Notes: generated by a model not told the origin, from the letters alone. A stretch of 64,000 bases of DNA from Pseudomonas putida W15Oct28 (GCF_000708715.2 NZ_JENB01000004.1:124001-188000), one strand, 5' to 3'; shown: positions 39,015-48,287, counted from the stretch's first letter. A program made the numbers and translations.

Positions 39015-39728
39015 GTGGCTAAACGCTACGGTAAAGGGCTGTTGGGATGCGCCACCGTGCTCGTCATCCTGGCCCTGCTGATCCACTGGATCGGCATCGA
39101 CACGATCGCGCGTTATCGCGACGATCTTGGGTTCTACCTGCAAGCGCACCTGGTTCTGGTGCTGGCTTCGATGGCGGCGGCGTTGGCCGTGGGCATCCCG
39201 GCTGGCATTGCCCTCAGTCGACCGCACCGGGTCGACAAAGCCGAGCGCTTCATGCAGTTCTTCAACGTTGGCAACACCATCCCTCCCCTGGCCGTTCTGG
39301 CCATCGCGCTCAGTATCCTGGGCATCGGCGCCGGGCCTGCGATCTTCGCGCTGTTCCTCGCCTCCCTCCTGCCCATCGTGCGCAACACCTACGAGGGCCT
39401 GAAAAACGTCCCAGCCTCACTCAAGGAAGCCGCCACCGGCATCGGCATGACCCCGCGCCAGCAACTTTGGCAGGTGGAGCTACCGAATGCCGTGCCGATC
39501 ATCGTCGGTGGTGTACGCGTGGCCTTGGCACTGAACGTGGGCACCGCACCGCTGGCATTCCTGATCGGCGCCAACAGCCTGGGCAGCCTGATCTTCCCCG
39601 GCATCGCCCTGAACAACCAGCCACAGCTGCTGCTGGGTGCCGCCTGCACCGCACTGCTGGCCCTGGTGCTGGACGCCGCCGTGAGTTTCTCCAGCAAGCG
39701 CTGGCTGGAACGTGGCCTGGCCCAATAA
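39015..39728 (+). CDS. Osmoprotectant ABC transporter permease (OpuCB/YehW-like), first copy
   Basis: A 237-residue permease of the glycine betaine/choline OpuC-YehZYXW type with six helices and the EAA loop LKEAATGIGMTPRQQLWQVE. It starts at GTG 39015 with AAGGAG 7 bases upstream; the in-frame ATG further up lacks such a site. The order permease, binding protein, permease, ATPase is that of yehZYXW-like systems. These import betaine-type compatible solutes, though YehZYXW has low affinity. Confidence 0.9.
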   Translation: MAKRYGKGLLGCATVLVILALLIHWIGIDTIARYRDDLGFYLQAHLVLVLASMAAALAVGIPAGIALSRPHRVDKAERFMQFFNVGNTIPPLAVLAIALSILGIGAGPAIFALFLASLLPIVRNTYEGLKNVPASLKEAATGIGMTPRQQLWQVELPNAVPIIVGGVRVALALNVGTAPLAFLIGANSLGSLIFPGIALNNQPQLLLGAACTALLALVLDAAVSFSSKRWLERGLAQ

Positions 39729-39741
39729 GGATAGGGAACGT

Positions 39742-40656
39742 ATGAACAAGAGAATCGCCTTGCTGCTGGGCGCGGCCCTGCTGTTCGCAGGATTTGCCCA
39801 GGCAGTGGAAAAACCGCTGGTGCGCATCGGCGCGCGGGTGTTCACCGAGCAGACCGTGCTCGCCGAAATCACCGCGCAGTACCTGCGTGCCAACGGCTTC
39901 GACGTGCGCGTCACCACCGGCCTTGGCAGCAACATTGCGCGCCAGGCCCAGGAGACCGGCCAGCTCGACCTGATGTGGGAATACACCGGCGTTTCGCTGG
40001 TGTCGTACAACCACATCGACGAGCGCATGCCCAGTGCCGAAGCCACCTTCGCCAGGGTCAAAGCGCTGGATGCAAAGAAAGACCTGATCTGGCTGGCCCC
40101 GTCGAAGTTCAGCAACACCTACGCGCTGGGCCTGCCCAAGCAAGTGGCCGAGGCCTACCCGCAGGTCAACACCATCAGCGACCTCAACCAGGTGCTGCGC
40201 GACGAAAGCCAGCGCAACCACCTGGTGGCGCTGGACACCGAGTTCGCCAACCGCCCCGACGGCCTGGTCGGCCTGCGCGAGATGTACGGCCTGCCGCTGG
40301 ACCGGCACAACATTCGCCAGATGGACGGTGGCCTGGTGTACACCGCCATGCGCAACAACCAGGTGTTCGCCGGGCTGGTGTACACCACCGACGGCCGGCT
40401 GAGTGCGTTCAGCCTCAAGCTGCTGGAAGACGACAAGCACTATTTCCCCGACTACACCGCAGCGCCCGTGGTGCGCAAAGCCGTGCTCGACGCCAACCCG
40501 CAACTGGCCGGCCTGCTCAAGCCACTGGCCGAGCAGCTGGATGACGAAACCATGCGCCAGCTCAACGCCAAGGTCGACGTCGAACACCAGAACCCGACCG
40601 CCGTGGCCGCCGCCTTCCTGCGTGAGCACCCACTGAACAGCGAGGGCCAGCCATGA
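39742..40656 (+). CDS. Osmoprotectant ABC transporter substrate-binding protein (OpuCC/YehZ-like)
   Basis: A 304-residue periplasmic protein with a signal peptide cleaved near GFAQAVE (residues 17-23). The OpuAC/ProX-like fold is shown by VRIGARVFTEQTVLAEITAQ, TTGLGSNIARQAQETGQLDL and MWEYTGVSLV, the family's substrate-binding segments. It overlaps the next gene by 4 bases (ATGA). Confidence 0.92.
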   Translation: MNKRIALLLGAALLFAGFAQAVEKPLVRIGARVFTEQTVLAEITAQYLRANGFDVRVTTGLGSNIARQAQETGQLDLMWEYTGVSLVSYNHIDERMPSAEATFARVKALDAKKDLIWLAPSKFSNTYALGLPKQVAEAYPQVNTISDLNQVLRDESQRNHLVALDTEFANRPDGLVGLREMYGLPLDRHNIRQMDGGLVYTAMRNNQVFAGLVYTTDGRLSAFSLKLLEDDKHYFPDYTAAPVVRKAVLDANPQLAGLLKPLAEQLDDETMRQLNAKVDVEHQNPTAVAAAFLREHPLNSEGQP

Positions 40657-41306
40657 ACCTGATCGATACCTTCAACCACCTGGACTGGGCACAGGTGCTG
40701 CAACTGACCTGGCAGCACATCATGCTGGTGGGCATTGCCGTGAGCCTGGCCATCCTTGTTGGCGTGCCGCTGGGCATCCTGATGACCCGCTTCCCGGCCC
40801 TCGCCGGCCCGCTGCAAGCCAGCGCCACGGTGCTGCTGACCATCCCGTCGATCGCCCTGTTCGGCCTGCTGCTGCCGTTCTATTCCAAGTTCGGCCAAGG
40901 CCTCGGCCCACTACCCGCGATCACGGCGGTATTCCTGTACTCGCTGCTGCCAATCCTGCGCAACACCTACCTGGCCCTGACCAATGTCGAGCCCGGCATC
41001 CGTGAAGCCGCACGCGGCATCGGCATGACCTTCGGCCAGCGCCTGCGCATGGTCGAGCTGCCCATCGCGGTACCGGTGATCCTCGCCGGTGTGCGCACTG
41101 CCGTGGTCATGAACATCGGCGTCATGACCATCGCCGCCACCATCGGCGCCGGCGGCCTGGGCGTGCTCATCCTCACCTCCATCAGCCGCAGCGACATGTC
41201 GATGCTGCTGGTCGGCGCCGTGCTGGTCAGCCTGCTGGCCATCATTGCCGACCTGCTCCTGCAAACCCTGCAACGTGCCCTGACTCCAGAAGGACTGCGC
41301 TCATGA
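40653..41306 (+). CDS. Osmoprotectant ABC transporter permease (OpuCD/YehY-like), second copy
   Basis: A 217-residue permease with six helices and the EAA loop IREAARGIGMTFGQRLRMVE. It forms a heterodimer with the first permease. Both its ends overlap neighbours by 4 bases (ATGA), so the three downstream genes are translationally coupled. Confidence 0.93.
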   Translation: MNLIDTFNHLDWAQVLQLTWQHIMLVGIAVSLAILVGVPLGILMTRFPALAGPLQASATVLLTIPSIALFGLLLPFYSKFGQGLGPLPAITAVFLYSLLPILRNTYLALTNVEPGIREAARGIGMTFGQRLRMVELPIAVPVILAGVRTAVVMNIGVMTIAATIGAGGLGVLILTSISRSDMSMLLVGAVLVSLLAIIADLLLQTLQRALTPEGLRS

Positions 41307-42460
41307 TCGAACTCAAGAACCTCAGCAAAACCTTCACCGTCAACGGCAAGGACGTGAAAGCCGTCGACGCGGTAAACCTCACCGTCAACGAAGGGGAAAT
41401 CTGCGTGTTCCTCGGCCCCTCGGGCTGCGGCAAGAGCACCACGCTGAAAATGATCAACCGCCTGATCACGCCTACCTCGGGCCAGGTGTTCATCAATGGC
41501 GAGGACACCACCGGGCTGGACGAAGTCACCCTGCGCCGCCATATCGGCTATGTGATCCAGCAGATCGGCCTGTTCCCCAACATGACCATCGAAGAGAACA
41601 TCACCGTGGTCCCGCGCCTGCTCGGCTGGGACAAGCAAAAGTGCCACGAGCGTGCCCGCGAGCTGATGCACATGATCAAGCTCGAACCCAAGCAGTACCT
41701 GCAGCGCTACCCGCGCGAGCTGTCCGGTGGCCAGCAGCAGCGCATCGGCGTGATCCGTGCCCTTGCCGCCGAAGCACCGGTATTGCTGATGGACGAGCCG
41801 TTCGGCGCGGTCGACCCGATCAACCGCGAAATGATCCAGAACGAGTTCTTCGAGATGCAGCGGGCGCTGAACAAGACCGTGATCATGGTCAGCCACGACA
41901 TCGACGAAGCCATCAAGCTGGGCGACAAGATTGCCATCTTCCGTGCCGGCAAACTGTTGCAGCTGGACCACCCGGACACGCTGCTGGCTCACCCGGCGGA
42001 TGACTTTGTCAGCAACTTCGTTGGCCAGGACAGCACCCTCAAGCGCCTGCTGCTGGTGCGTGCCGAGGATGCAGCGGACAACGCGCCGTCGGTGAGCCCG
42101 GAAACGCCTGTGAGCGATGCACTGGAGCTGCTGGATGAGCACGACCGCCGCTATGTAGTGGTGACCGATGCACAGAACAAGGCGCTGGGCTATGTGCGCC
42201 GGCGCGACATGCACCGCCAGCAAGGCACCTGTGGCGACTTCCTGCGGCCGTTCAATGCCACGGCGTCGCACGATGAGCATTTGCGCATCCTGCTGTCGCG
42301 CATGTACGAGTTCAACCGGGCGTGGTTGCCGGTGCTGGATGCCGAGCAGGTGTTTTTGGGCGAGGTGACGCAGGAGTCGATTGCGGCGTACCTGAGCTCG
42401 GGTAGGTCGCGCGGGGCCAAGACCTCGATCGTGTCGCCGGCCGAGGCAGCGATTTCCTGA
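41303..42460 (+). CDS. Osmoprotectant ABC transporter ATPase with CBS domain (OpuCA/YehX-like)
   Basis: A 385-residue ATPase: Walker A GPSGCGKST (38-46), signature LSGGQQQRIG, Walker B VLLMDEPFGAVDP, then a C-terminal regulatory part with CBS-like sequence (residues ~255-375: VSDALELLDEHDRRYVVVTD). In OpuA/OpuC ATPases the CBS domains sense ionic strength or nucleotides and gate uptake. It is the last gene of the operon and is followed by a repeat pair. Confidence 0.94.
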   Translation: MIELKNLSKTFTVNGKDVKAVDAVNLTVNEGEICVFLGPSGCGKSTTLKMINRLITPTSGQVFINGEDTTGLDEVTLRRHIGYVIQQIGLFPNMTIEENITVVPRLLGWDKQKCHERARELMHMIKLEPKQYLQRYPRELSGGQQQRIGVIRALAAEAPVLLMDEPFGAVDPINREMIQNEFFEMQRALNKTVIMVSHDIDEAIKLGDKIAIFRAGKLLQLDHPDTLLAHPADDFVSNFVGQDSTLKRLLLVRAEDAADNAPSVSPETPVSDALELLDEHDRRYVVVTDAQNKALGYVRRRDMHRQQGTCGDFLRPFNATASHDEHLRILLSRMYEFNRAWLPVLDAEQVFLGEVTQESIAAYLSSGRSRGAKTSIVSPAEAAIS

Positions 42461-42549
42461 ACCGGCCTCTTCGCGGGCAAGCCCGCTCCCACAGGGTTCG
42501 CGCTTACCCTAGGCTTTGCGCGATCCTGTGGGAGCGGGCTTGCCCGCGA
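42461..42549. repeat. Paired REP-like palindrome, CTCTTCGCGGGCAAGCCCGC type
   Basis: Inverted ~30-base copies between the convergent ATPase gene and fecA. Confidence 0.88.
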
Positions 42550-42565
42550 ATCAGGCGACGCGGGA

Positions 42566-44995
42566 TCAGAACCCTACACTGGCCTGTACATAGAAGGTCC
42601 GCGGTTCACCCACATAAATGCCGGCATTGTTGTCGCTGGAGCGGGTAAAGTACTGCTTGTCGAACAGGTTCTTCACCCCCGCCGCCAGCTTCAGGTTGGA
42701 CATTTCTGGCCCGAACTCATACCCGCCACGGGCATGCCAGGTCACGTAACCCGGAATATCACCATACTGCCCATCCGCACTAGGCTCGGTGATGTAGTCG
42801 CCGTTGAAGCTGCCATCGGCATTGATCCCGGTGCCCGGCGCGCGCTGCTTGGATTGGGCGTAGGCATCCAGGTTCCAGGTCCAGCGGTTGACCGCGTAAC
42901 GCACGCCGGCAGTGGCCACCTGACGTGAATAGAACGGCAGGTCACGGCCCTTGAAGCCCGGAATCTCACCTTCATACGTGGCGCGGGTAAAGGTGTACCC
43001 ACCACTCACCGACAGCCCTTGCAGGCGCGGGTCCAGCCCGGCCAGGTCGTAGCGCACCGAGGCCTCGATGCCCTGGTGCTTGGTCGCCCCGAGGTTGGTC
43101 CAGCCCACATCGTTGCTGATGTACTGCAACTCGTCATCGAAGTCGATGTAGAACGCGGTCAGCTCACCGGCAAAGCCGCCATCGTCATAGCGCGTGCCGA
43201 TTTCGTAAGTCTTGGCCTTTTCCGGCTCCAGGCCGTTGGCCGTGCTGTTGCCGGTACCGCCCTGGCCCAGCTGGAAGTACTGCAGGCTGCCAAACGAGGT
43301 TTCGTAGTTGGCGAACACTTTCCACGCGTCGGAGAGGTGGTACATCACGCTCAGCGCCGGCAGCGGCTCGTTGCTGGTGATGCTGCGCTTCTTCTCCGCC
43401 ACCGGGCGATTGTTGGCGTCCAGCACCGGGCGGTCGCGCCAGTCGGTATTGATGTGCTCGAAGCGCACGCCCGGGGTGATGGTCCAGTTGCCGACATCAA
43501 TCTTGTCGTCAATGTAGTAGGCGCTGGCCTCGGTACCGCCGCTGCGGTCCTGGAATACGTGGCCGTCAGAGGTCGGGGTCACGGTCGGCACGTTGTCGAT
43601 CAGCGCCAGGCGGGTCGACTGTTCGCGCATCGCTTCCTTCAGGTAGCGATAACCCACGCTGACTTCCTGGGTGGTGGGGCCGGCAAAGAAGATGCGCGAC
43701 ACCCGTGGTTCGATGGCGAAGGTGTGGTAGTTGCGCGGGTACGACGACAGGGTCTTCATGTCACGCGAGGCGATGGCGCTGCCGCGGAAGCTGTCGGTGT
43801 AGTAGGTCAGCACTTCGAACTGGGTGGCATCGTCGAGTTGGCGTTGCCACTTGAACGACACGTCCTTGCGCCGACCGGCGAAGTAGTCGTAGTCGCGCAG
43901 CGACTGGTACGGATTGCTGTCGTACTGCGCCTGAGTCAGGCCACCGGGCATGTCGGCACGGCCATCGTAATAATGGAAATTCAGCCAGAACTCATCGACG
44001 TCGGTGGGTGCCCAGTGGGTCTTGAGGATGACGTCGTCGATGTCGTTGCCGTTGTTGCTTTCACGGTAACCGTTGCCGTTCACCCCGGTGTACAGCAGCG
44101 CCACCCCCATGCCGTTGTCTGCCGTGCCGCCGACGAAGGCCGACTCGGTGTGCTTCCAGCCGCCGCGCTGGGAGGTTTCCAGGGTGGTGGACAGCTCCGC
44201 TGATGCCTTTTCCGGAATGGCCCGGGTGACGAAGTTGATCACCCCACCCACGTTCTGTGGGCCATAGCGCACCGAGCCGGCCCCACGCACCACGTCGATG
44301 CTGTCGAGGTTGCCCGACGAGATCGGCGCCATCGACAGCTGTGGCTGGCCATACGGCGCGAAGGCGGCCGGGATGCCGTCGATCAATACGGTGGAGCGCG
44401 GCGACAGGCGCGAGGTCAGGCCGCGCACGCCCACGTTCAGCGACAGGTCACTGCCGCCGGTGCCGTTGGAGTCCTGCACCTGCACACCCGGGATGCCGCG
44501 CAGTACGTCGCGCACGTTCATCGCGCCCTTCTCCACCATCGCCTCGCGGCGCACGACGGTGCGCGCGCCGGGGTGGTTCTGCACCACGCTCTGCTGGGCA
44601 TCGCCCAACCAGTCACCGACCACCTTGATGTCAGTGGGCGCCAGCTCCAGGCTGCCGCTGCCCAGGTCCAGGGTAGTCGGCAGCGGCTTTACCACGACGG
44701 TGTCCTGGGACATCTCGAAAGTCAGCCCGCTGCCTTGCAGCAACTGTTGCAACGCCTGCACCGGCGCCAGGTTGCCGGACACCGCCGGGGCCTGTTTGCC
44801 AGCCACCAGCTCGGGGCTGAAGAACAGCTGCAGGTTGGTCTGCTGACCCAGCTGGTTCAGTGCCGAAGCCAGCGGTTGGGCCTGGATCTGGATGGCGTTA
44901 CCGGCCTGTGCGGCCTGGCTGTCGATGGCCAGGGCACTGACCGCCAGGGCCAGCGCCAGGGCGCGCAAGGGTGGGAAAGGCTTGTTGTTGTTCAC
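42566..44995 (-). CDS. fecA: TonB-dependent siderophore receptor with STN signalling domain (FecA-like)
   Basis: An 809-residue outer-membrane receptor. A signal peptide (to about AQAG, residue 32) is followed by the STN domain (residues ~35-105) that signals to an anti-sigma factor, the plug (VVRREAMVEKGAMNVRDVLR...) and a 22-strand barrel ending in Phe (VQASVGF). Downstream of fecI and fecR, it is of the ferric-dicitrate-receptor type; the exact siderophore is inferred. The start is GTG 44995 (MNNNKPFPPLRALALAL as signal), with GGAAG upstream at a 10-base distance; no better ATG exists. Confidence 0.92.
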   Translation of the reverse strand: MNNNKPFPPLRALALALAVSALAIDSQAAQAGNAIQIQAQPLASALNQLGQQTNLQLFFSPELVAGKQAPAVSGNLAPVQALQQLLQGSGLTFEMSQDTVVVKPLPTTLDLGSGSLELAPTDIKVVGDWLGDAQQSVVQNHPGARTVVRREAMVEKGAMNVRDVLRGIPGVQVQDSNGTGGSDLSLNVGVRGLTSRLSPRSTVLIDGIPAAFAPYGQPQLSMAPISSGNLDSIDVVRGAGSVRYGPQNVGGVINFVTRAIPEKASAELSTTLETSQRGGWKHTESAFVGGTADNGMGVALLYTGVNGNGYRESNNGNDIDDVILKTHWAPTDVDEFWLNFHYYDGRADMPGGLTQAQYDSNPYQSLRDYDYFAGRRKDVSFKWQRQLDDATQFEVLTYYTDSFRGSAIASRDMKTLSSYPRNYHTFAIEPRVSRIFFAGPTTQEVSVGYRYLKEAMREQSTRLALIDNVPTVTPTSDGHVFQDRSGGTEASAYYIDDKIDVGNWTITPGVRFEHINTDWRDRPVLDANNRPVAEKKRSITSNEPLPALSVMYHLSDAWKVFANYETSFGSLQYFQLGQGGTGNSTANGLEPEKAKTYEIGTRYDDGGFAGELTAFYIDFDDELQYISNDVGWTNLGATKHQGIEASVRYDLAGLDPRLQGLSVSGGYTFTRATYEGEIPGFKGRDLPFYSRQVATAGVRYAVNRWTWNLDAYAQSKQRAPGTGINADGSFNGDYITEPSADGQYGDIPGYVTWHARGGYEFGPEMSNLKLAAGVKNLFDKQYFTRSSDNNAGIYVGEPRTFYVQASVGF

Positions 44996-45102
44996 GTAGT
45001 CGAAACTTCCTGAATGCAGAATAAACGCCAACCGCGTGCAAATGGAAATGCTTGGCAGTTGCAGCTGGCGAGGAAGACGAACGAGCGAAAAAAAACCTGA
45101 AT

Positions 45103-46065
45103 CTATTTCGCAATTATTTCGCGAGAGCCGTCTTCATGGGCCTTGATGGCCACCGGCAGGATGCTCGGCAAGGCCCGCAACAGTGCGTCGGTGTCATCGG
45201 TACTGAAGGTGCTGGACAGGCGCATCTGGGCGACTTTGCCCGCGGCAACCCGCAACGGCTGGCTGCGGTAACGCGAGGCTTCGGCCACCACCTCGGCGAG
45301 GGTGGCGTTGTCGAACACCAGCTTGCCCTGGCGCCAGGCAGTAACGGCAGCGGTATTGACGGCGTAGGGGGCGGTCACCAGGCCTTGCGCATCTATATGC
45401 GAACCCTGGCCGGCCGTCAGCTGCGCCAGCGCCTCGCCCTTGCCTTGCACACGCACCGAACCCTGCTCCACCGCCACCCGGGTGCTGGCCAGGTCCTGGC
45501 GCACGTCAAAACGGGTACCGGTTACCGTCACGCTGCCTTGGGCGGTGTCGACCACGAACGGCCGGGCACTGTCGTGGGCGACGTTGAACATCACCTCGCC
45601 GGCACTCAGGCGGATATGCCGCTGGCCGGCGCTGAAATCGACCTGCAGCTGTGTGCTGCCATTGAGATCGAGCAAGGAGCCATCCGGCAGTTCGACCTGG
45701 CGGCGTTCATTGAAGGCGGTCTGCACGCTACCTTGGTGATTCAGTTGCTGGTAGTGCCAGCCGCCCCAGCCCAGGCCCAACGCCAACACCGCGACACAGG
45801 CAGCCAGGGCCTGACGCACGAAACGCCGACGCGGCAGTTGCTGCACCGGGTCCGGCTGGCACAACGCTTCAAGGCGCTGGCGCGGAATGAAGTCGGCGGC
45901 CTGCCACACGCGGCTGAGGTGCTGGTACTCCTCGCGGTGCCGTTCGTCGCTGGCCAACCAGGCGCGCAACTGTTTCTGCAGCCCGGCATCCCGAGGCGCA
46001 TCCTGCACGCGGGCAAACCATGCGGCCGCCTGCTCGCGGACGGTATCGGTACCGTGCTGTTTCAT
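45103..46065 (-). CDS. fecR: FecR-family anti-sigma/signal transducer
   Basis: A 320-residue protein: N-terminal cytoplasmic domain with the DUF4880 pattern (AAAWFARVQDAPRDAGLQKQ...WLASDERHREEYQHLSRVW), one membrane helix (ALAACVAVLALGLGWGGW, residues ~85-105) and the periplasmic FecR domain plus C-terminal STN-like segment that touches the receptor. It relays siderophore binding to FecI. The ATG at 46065 has AGGAG 9 bases upstream; an ATG at 46089 overlapping fecI is possible but lacks a site. Confidence 0.92.
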   Translation of the reverse strand: MKQHGTDTVREQAAAWFARVQDAPRDAGLQKQLRAWLASDERHREEYQHLSRVWQAADFIPRQRLEALCQPDPVQQLPRRRFVRQALAACVAVLALGLGWGGWHYQQLNHQGSVQTAFNERRQVELPDGSLLDLNGSTQLQVDFSAGQRHIRLSAGEVMFNVAHDSARPFVVDTAQGSVTVTGTRFDVRQDLASTRVAVEQGSVRVQGKGEALAQLTAGQGSHIDAQGLVTAPYAVNTAAVTAWRQGKLVFDNATLAEVVAEASRYRSQPLRVAAGKVAQMRLSSTFSTDDTDALLRALPSILPVAIKAHEDGSREIIAK

Positions 46066-46085
46066 CGAAAAGGTCTCCTGACTCA

Positions 46086-46583
46086 TCATGCCGACACATC
46101 CAGGTGCTCACGCAAATGCCGGAGCGTGCGGATCATATACTTTTCGACCATGTTCTTGCTCAACCCCATACGCTCGGCGATCTCGGCCTGGGTCAGGCCT
46201 TCGAGCTTCTGCCAGATGAACACCTGTCGGCAGTTGAGCGGCAACTCGGCGAGCGCCCGCTCGACGCTGTCGGCAAGCTCCAGCGCATGCACGTAGGCCT
46301 CCGGGTCATCACTGCCGCCAGTGCCCTCGTCGAAAGCTTCCAGCGCCAGGGCCTGGCGGCGGTCTTCGCGGCGGAAGCCATCCACGGCAATATTGCGTGC
46401 GGTCTGGTGCAGGTAGGCGCGCGGCTGCTCGACCTGCTCGCGCGGGTTTTCCAGTACCCGGACAAAGGCATCGTGGGTGAGGTCCTCGGCCTGCTGGCGA
46501 CTGCGCAGTTTGCGCGTCCAGGTGCCGATCAGCTCATGGTAATGGTCGAGGAAGCCTTTGTGTCCGGACACGGTCTGGGTCAT
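46086..46583 (-). CDS. fecI: ECF sigma factor FecI
   Basis: A 165-residue iron-starvation sigma factor: region 2 (LRSRQQAEDLTHDAFVRVLENP, residues ~27-48; RAYLHQTARNIAVDGFRRED) and region 4 helix-turn-helix (LEGLTQAEIAERMGLSKNMVEKYMIRTL, residues ~127-155). It should activate transcription of fecA when FecR is signalled. It is the first gene of fecIRA, with a candidate Fur-like sequence upstream. Confidence 0.95.
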   Translation of the reverse strand: MTQTVSGHKGFLDHYHELIGTWTRKLRSRQQAEDLTHDAFVRVLENPREQVEQPRAYLHQTARNIAVDGFRREDRRQALALEAFDEGTGGSDDPEAYVHALELADSVERALAELPLNCRQVFIWQKLEGLTQAEIAERMGLSKNMVEKYMIRTLRHLREHLDVSA

Positions 46584-46605
46584 CAGGGAGGCGGATAAGG
46601 GTGCG

Positions 46606-46626
46606 AATAGTAATGTTTCTCATCAA
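46606..46626 (-). promoter_or_regulatory. Possible Fur box upstream of fecI
   Basis: Read on the minus strand, GATGAGAAACATTACTATTC is a partial match to the Fur consensus built on NATWAT hexamers. Iron control of fecI is expected from the family; the match itself is weak. Confidence 0.35.
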
Positions 46627-46720
46627 AACCAGCAAATCCGCCAGTCGGTAACAAAAAATTTATGCGCCATTTCCTGTACGCGGGTACCAGGAAAATGTGG
46701 CCATAAATATGAACACCTCT

Positions 46721-46796
46721 GGCCCTTTCGCGGGTAAACCCGCTTCCACAAGAATTGCGAAAAGCCTATAGAAGCGGGTTTACCCGCAAAGGGGCC
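46721..46796. repeat. Paired REP-like palindrome, TTTCGCGGGTAAACCCGCTTCCACA type
   Basis: Inverted ~27-base copies (GGCCCCTTTGCGGGTAAACC reading and complement) with a 22-base spacer. The inner palindrome is GGGTTTACCC rather than GGGCTTGCCC, so it is a separate subtype found once in this window, and the only copy in a divergent gap. Confidence 0.82.
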
Positions 46797-46917
46797 AACA
46801 CGGTCTATTCCACAATATTTAACGCTTGAAACATCGTGGGGAACATCAGCCGGTCACACGAGTCGGTTATTCAAATGACTGGTGGTCGATCCACGTCGAT
46901 CACGCCCGGATTGCCTG

Positions 46918-46946
46918 TTGATTCTGCATTCTTCACGCCCTAAAGT
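46918..46946 (+). promoter_or_regulatory. Putative sigma-70 promoter of speC
   Basis: TTGATT, a 17-base spacer and TAAAGT, about 130 bases before the speC start. Confidence 0.5.
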
Positions 46947-47077
46947 GCGCGCCGAACGTCCATGCTGGAAACGATCCATCCGGCTCAAGTACTGAGTAGG
47001 CGAACCAAAGTGGGGATACGGAGGACGTTCAGTTTGCAGCCACTTAAATTTTCAGTTTGCCCATGGAGTCCCTGAGC

Positions 47078-48241
47078 ATGTCGATCCAGGTCGAAGATTA
47101 TTTCGCGCGTGACACCTTCCAGAAAATGAAGGCGTTCGCCGACAAGCAGGAAACCCCGTTCGTACTCATCGATACCCAGATGATCAGCCAGGCCTATGAC
47201 GACCTGCGCGCCGGTTTCGAATTCGCCAAGGTCTACTACGCGGTCAAGGCCAACCCGGCCGTCGAAATCATCGACCTGCTCAAAGAGAAAGGTTCGAGCT
47301 TCGACATCGCCTCGATCTACGAACTGGACAAGGTGATGGACCGCGGTGTCAGCGCTGACCGCATCAGCTACGGCAACACCATCAAGAAGTCCAAGGACAT
47401 CCGCTACTTCTTCGAGAAGGGCGTGCGCCTGTTCGCCACCGACTCGGAAGCCGACCTGCGCAACATCGCCAAGGCCGCACCGGGCTCGAAAGTGTATGTG
47501 CGTATCCTGACTGAAGGCTCCACCACTGCCGACTGGCCGCTGTCGCGTAAATTCGGCTGCCAGACCGACATGGCCATGGACCTGCTGATCCTCGCCCGTG
47601 ACCTGGGCCTGGTGCCTTACGGCATCTCCTTCCACGTGGGCTCGCAGCAGCGCGACATCAGCGTGTGGGACGCCGCCATCGCCAAGGTCAAGGTGATCTT
47701 CGAGCGCCTGAAGGAAGAAGACGGCATCGAACTGAAGCTGATCAACATGGGTGGCGGCTTCCCGGCCAACTACATCACCCGTACCAACAGCCTGGAAACC
47801 TACGCCGAAGAAATCATCCGCTTCCTCAAGGAAGACTTCGGTGATGAGCTGCCAGAAATCATCCTGGAGCCAGGCCGTTCGCTGATTGCCAACGCCGGCA
47901 TCCTGGTCAGCGAAGTGGTGCTGGTGGCGCGCAAGTCGCGCACTGCCGTCGAGCGCTGGATCTACACCGACGTGGGCAAATTCTCCGGCCTGATCGAAAC
48001 CATGGACGAAGCCATCAAGTTCCCGATCTGGACCGAGAAGAAAGGCGAAACCGAAGAAGTCGTCATCGCAGGCCCGACCTGCGACAGCGCCGATATCATG
48101 TACGAAAACTACAAGTACGGCCTGCCGCTGAACCTGGCCATCGGTGACCGCCTGTACTGGCTGTCGACCGGCGCCTACACCACCAGCTACAGCGCAGTCG
48201 AATTCAACGGCTTCCCGCCGCTGAAGGCTTACTACCTGTAA
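47078..48241 (+). CDS. speC: Ornithine (lysine/ornithine) decarboxylase
   Basis: A 387-residue fold-III (alanine-racemase-like) PLP decarboxylase that makes putrescine from ornithine. Lys57 in YYAVKANP forms the Schiff base; FHVGSQ, MGGGFP and EPGRSLI bind the cofactor; Cys in GPTCDSADIMYE is the active-site Cys from the partner subunit. The start MSIQVEDYFAR with GGAG 9 bases upstream gives the length I know for pseudomonad SpeC; in-frame ATG at 47063 and TTG at 47057 are alternatives. It is monocistronic, ending at a strong terminator. Confidence 0.95.
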   Translation: MSIQVEDYFARDTFQKMKAFADKQETPFVLIDTQMISQAYDDLRAGFEFAKVYYAVKANPAVEIIDLLKEKGSSFDIASIYELDKVMDRGVSADRISYGNTIKKSKDIRYFFEKGVRLFATDSEADLRNIAKAAPGSKVYVRILTEGSTTADWPLSRKFGCQTDMAMDLLILARDLGLVPYGISFHVGSQQRDISVWDAAIAKVKVIFERLKEEDGIELKLINMGGGFPANYITRTNSLETYAEEIIRFLKEDFGDELPEIILEPGRSLIANAGILVSEVVLVARKSRTAVERWIYTDVGKFSGLIETMDEAIKFPIWTEKKGETEEVVIAGPTCDSADIMYENYKYGLPLNLAIGDRLYWLSTGAYTTSYSAVEFNGFPPLKAYYL

Positions 48242-48244
48242 TGC

Positions 48245-48270
48245 AAAACGGGGCCGCAAGGCCCCGTTTT
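48245..48270 (+). terminator. Bidirectional intrinsic terminator of speC
   Basis: AAAACGGGGCC-gcaa-GGCCCCGTTTT: a perfect stem with A-run and T-run, 4 bases after the speC stop codon. Confidence 0.92.
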
Positions 48271-48287
48271 CATGTGTGCTCTCCTGT

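Larger units (their letters stand above)
46584..47077. other. Divergent intergenic region fecI/speC
   Basis: This 494-base gap carries a weak Fur-like AT-rich stretch near fecI, a REP-like pair of a distinct type, a sigma-70-like promoter for speC and a ~125-base speC leader with a direct repeat of TTCAGTTTGC (47028-47037 and 47051-47060). Confidence 0.65.

Noticed and set aside
42566..44995. fecA start at an ATG further upstream (45031)
   Set aside because: It adds residues unlike a signal peptide and places the signal's positive residues inside; GTG 44995 gives a regular signal.
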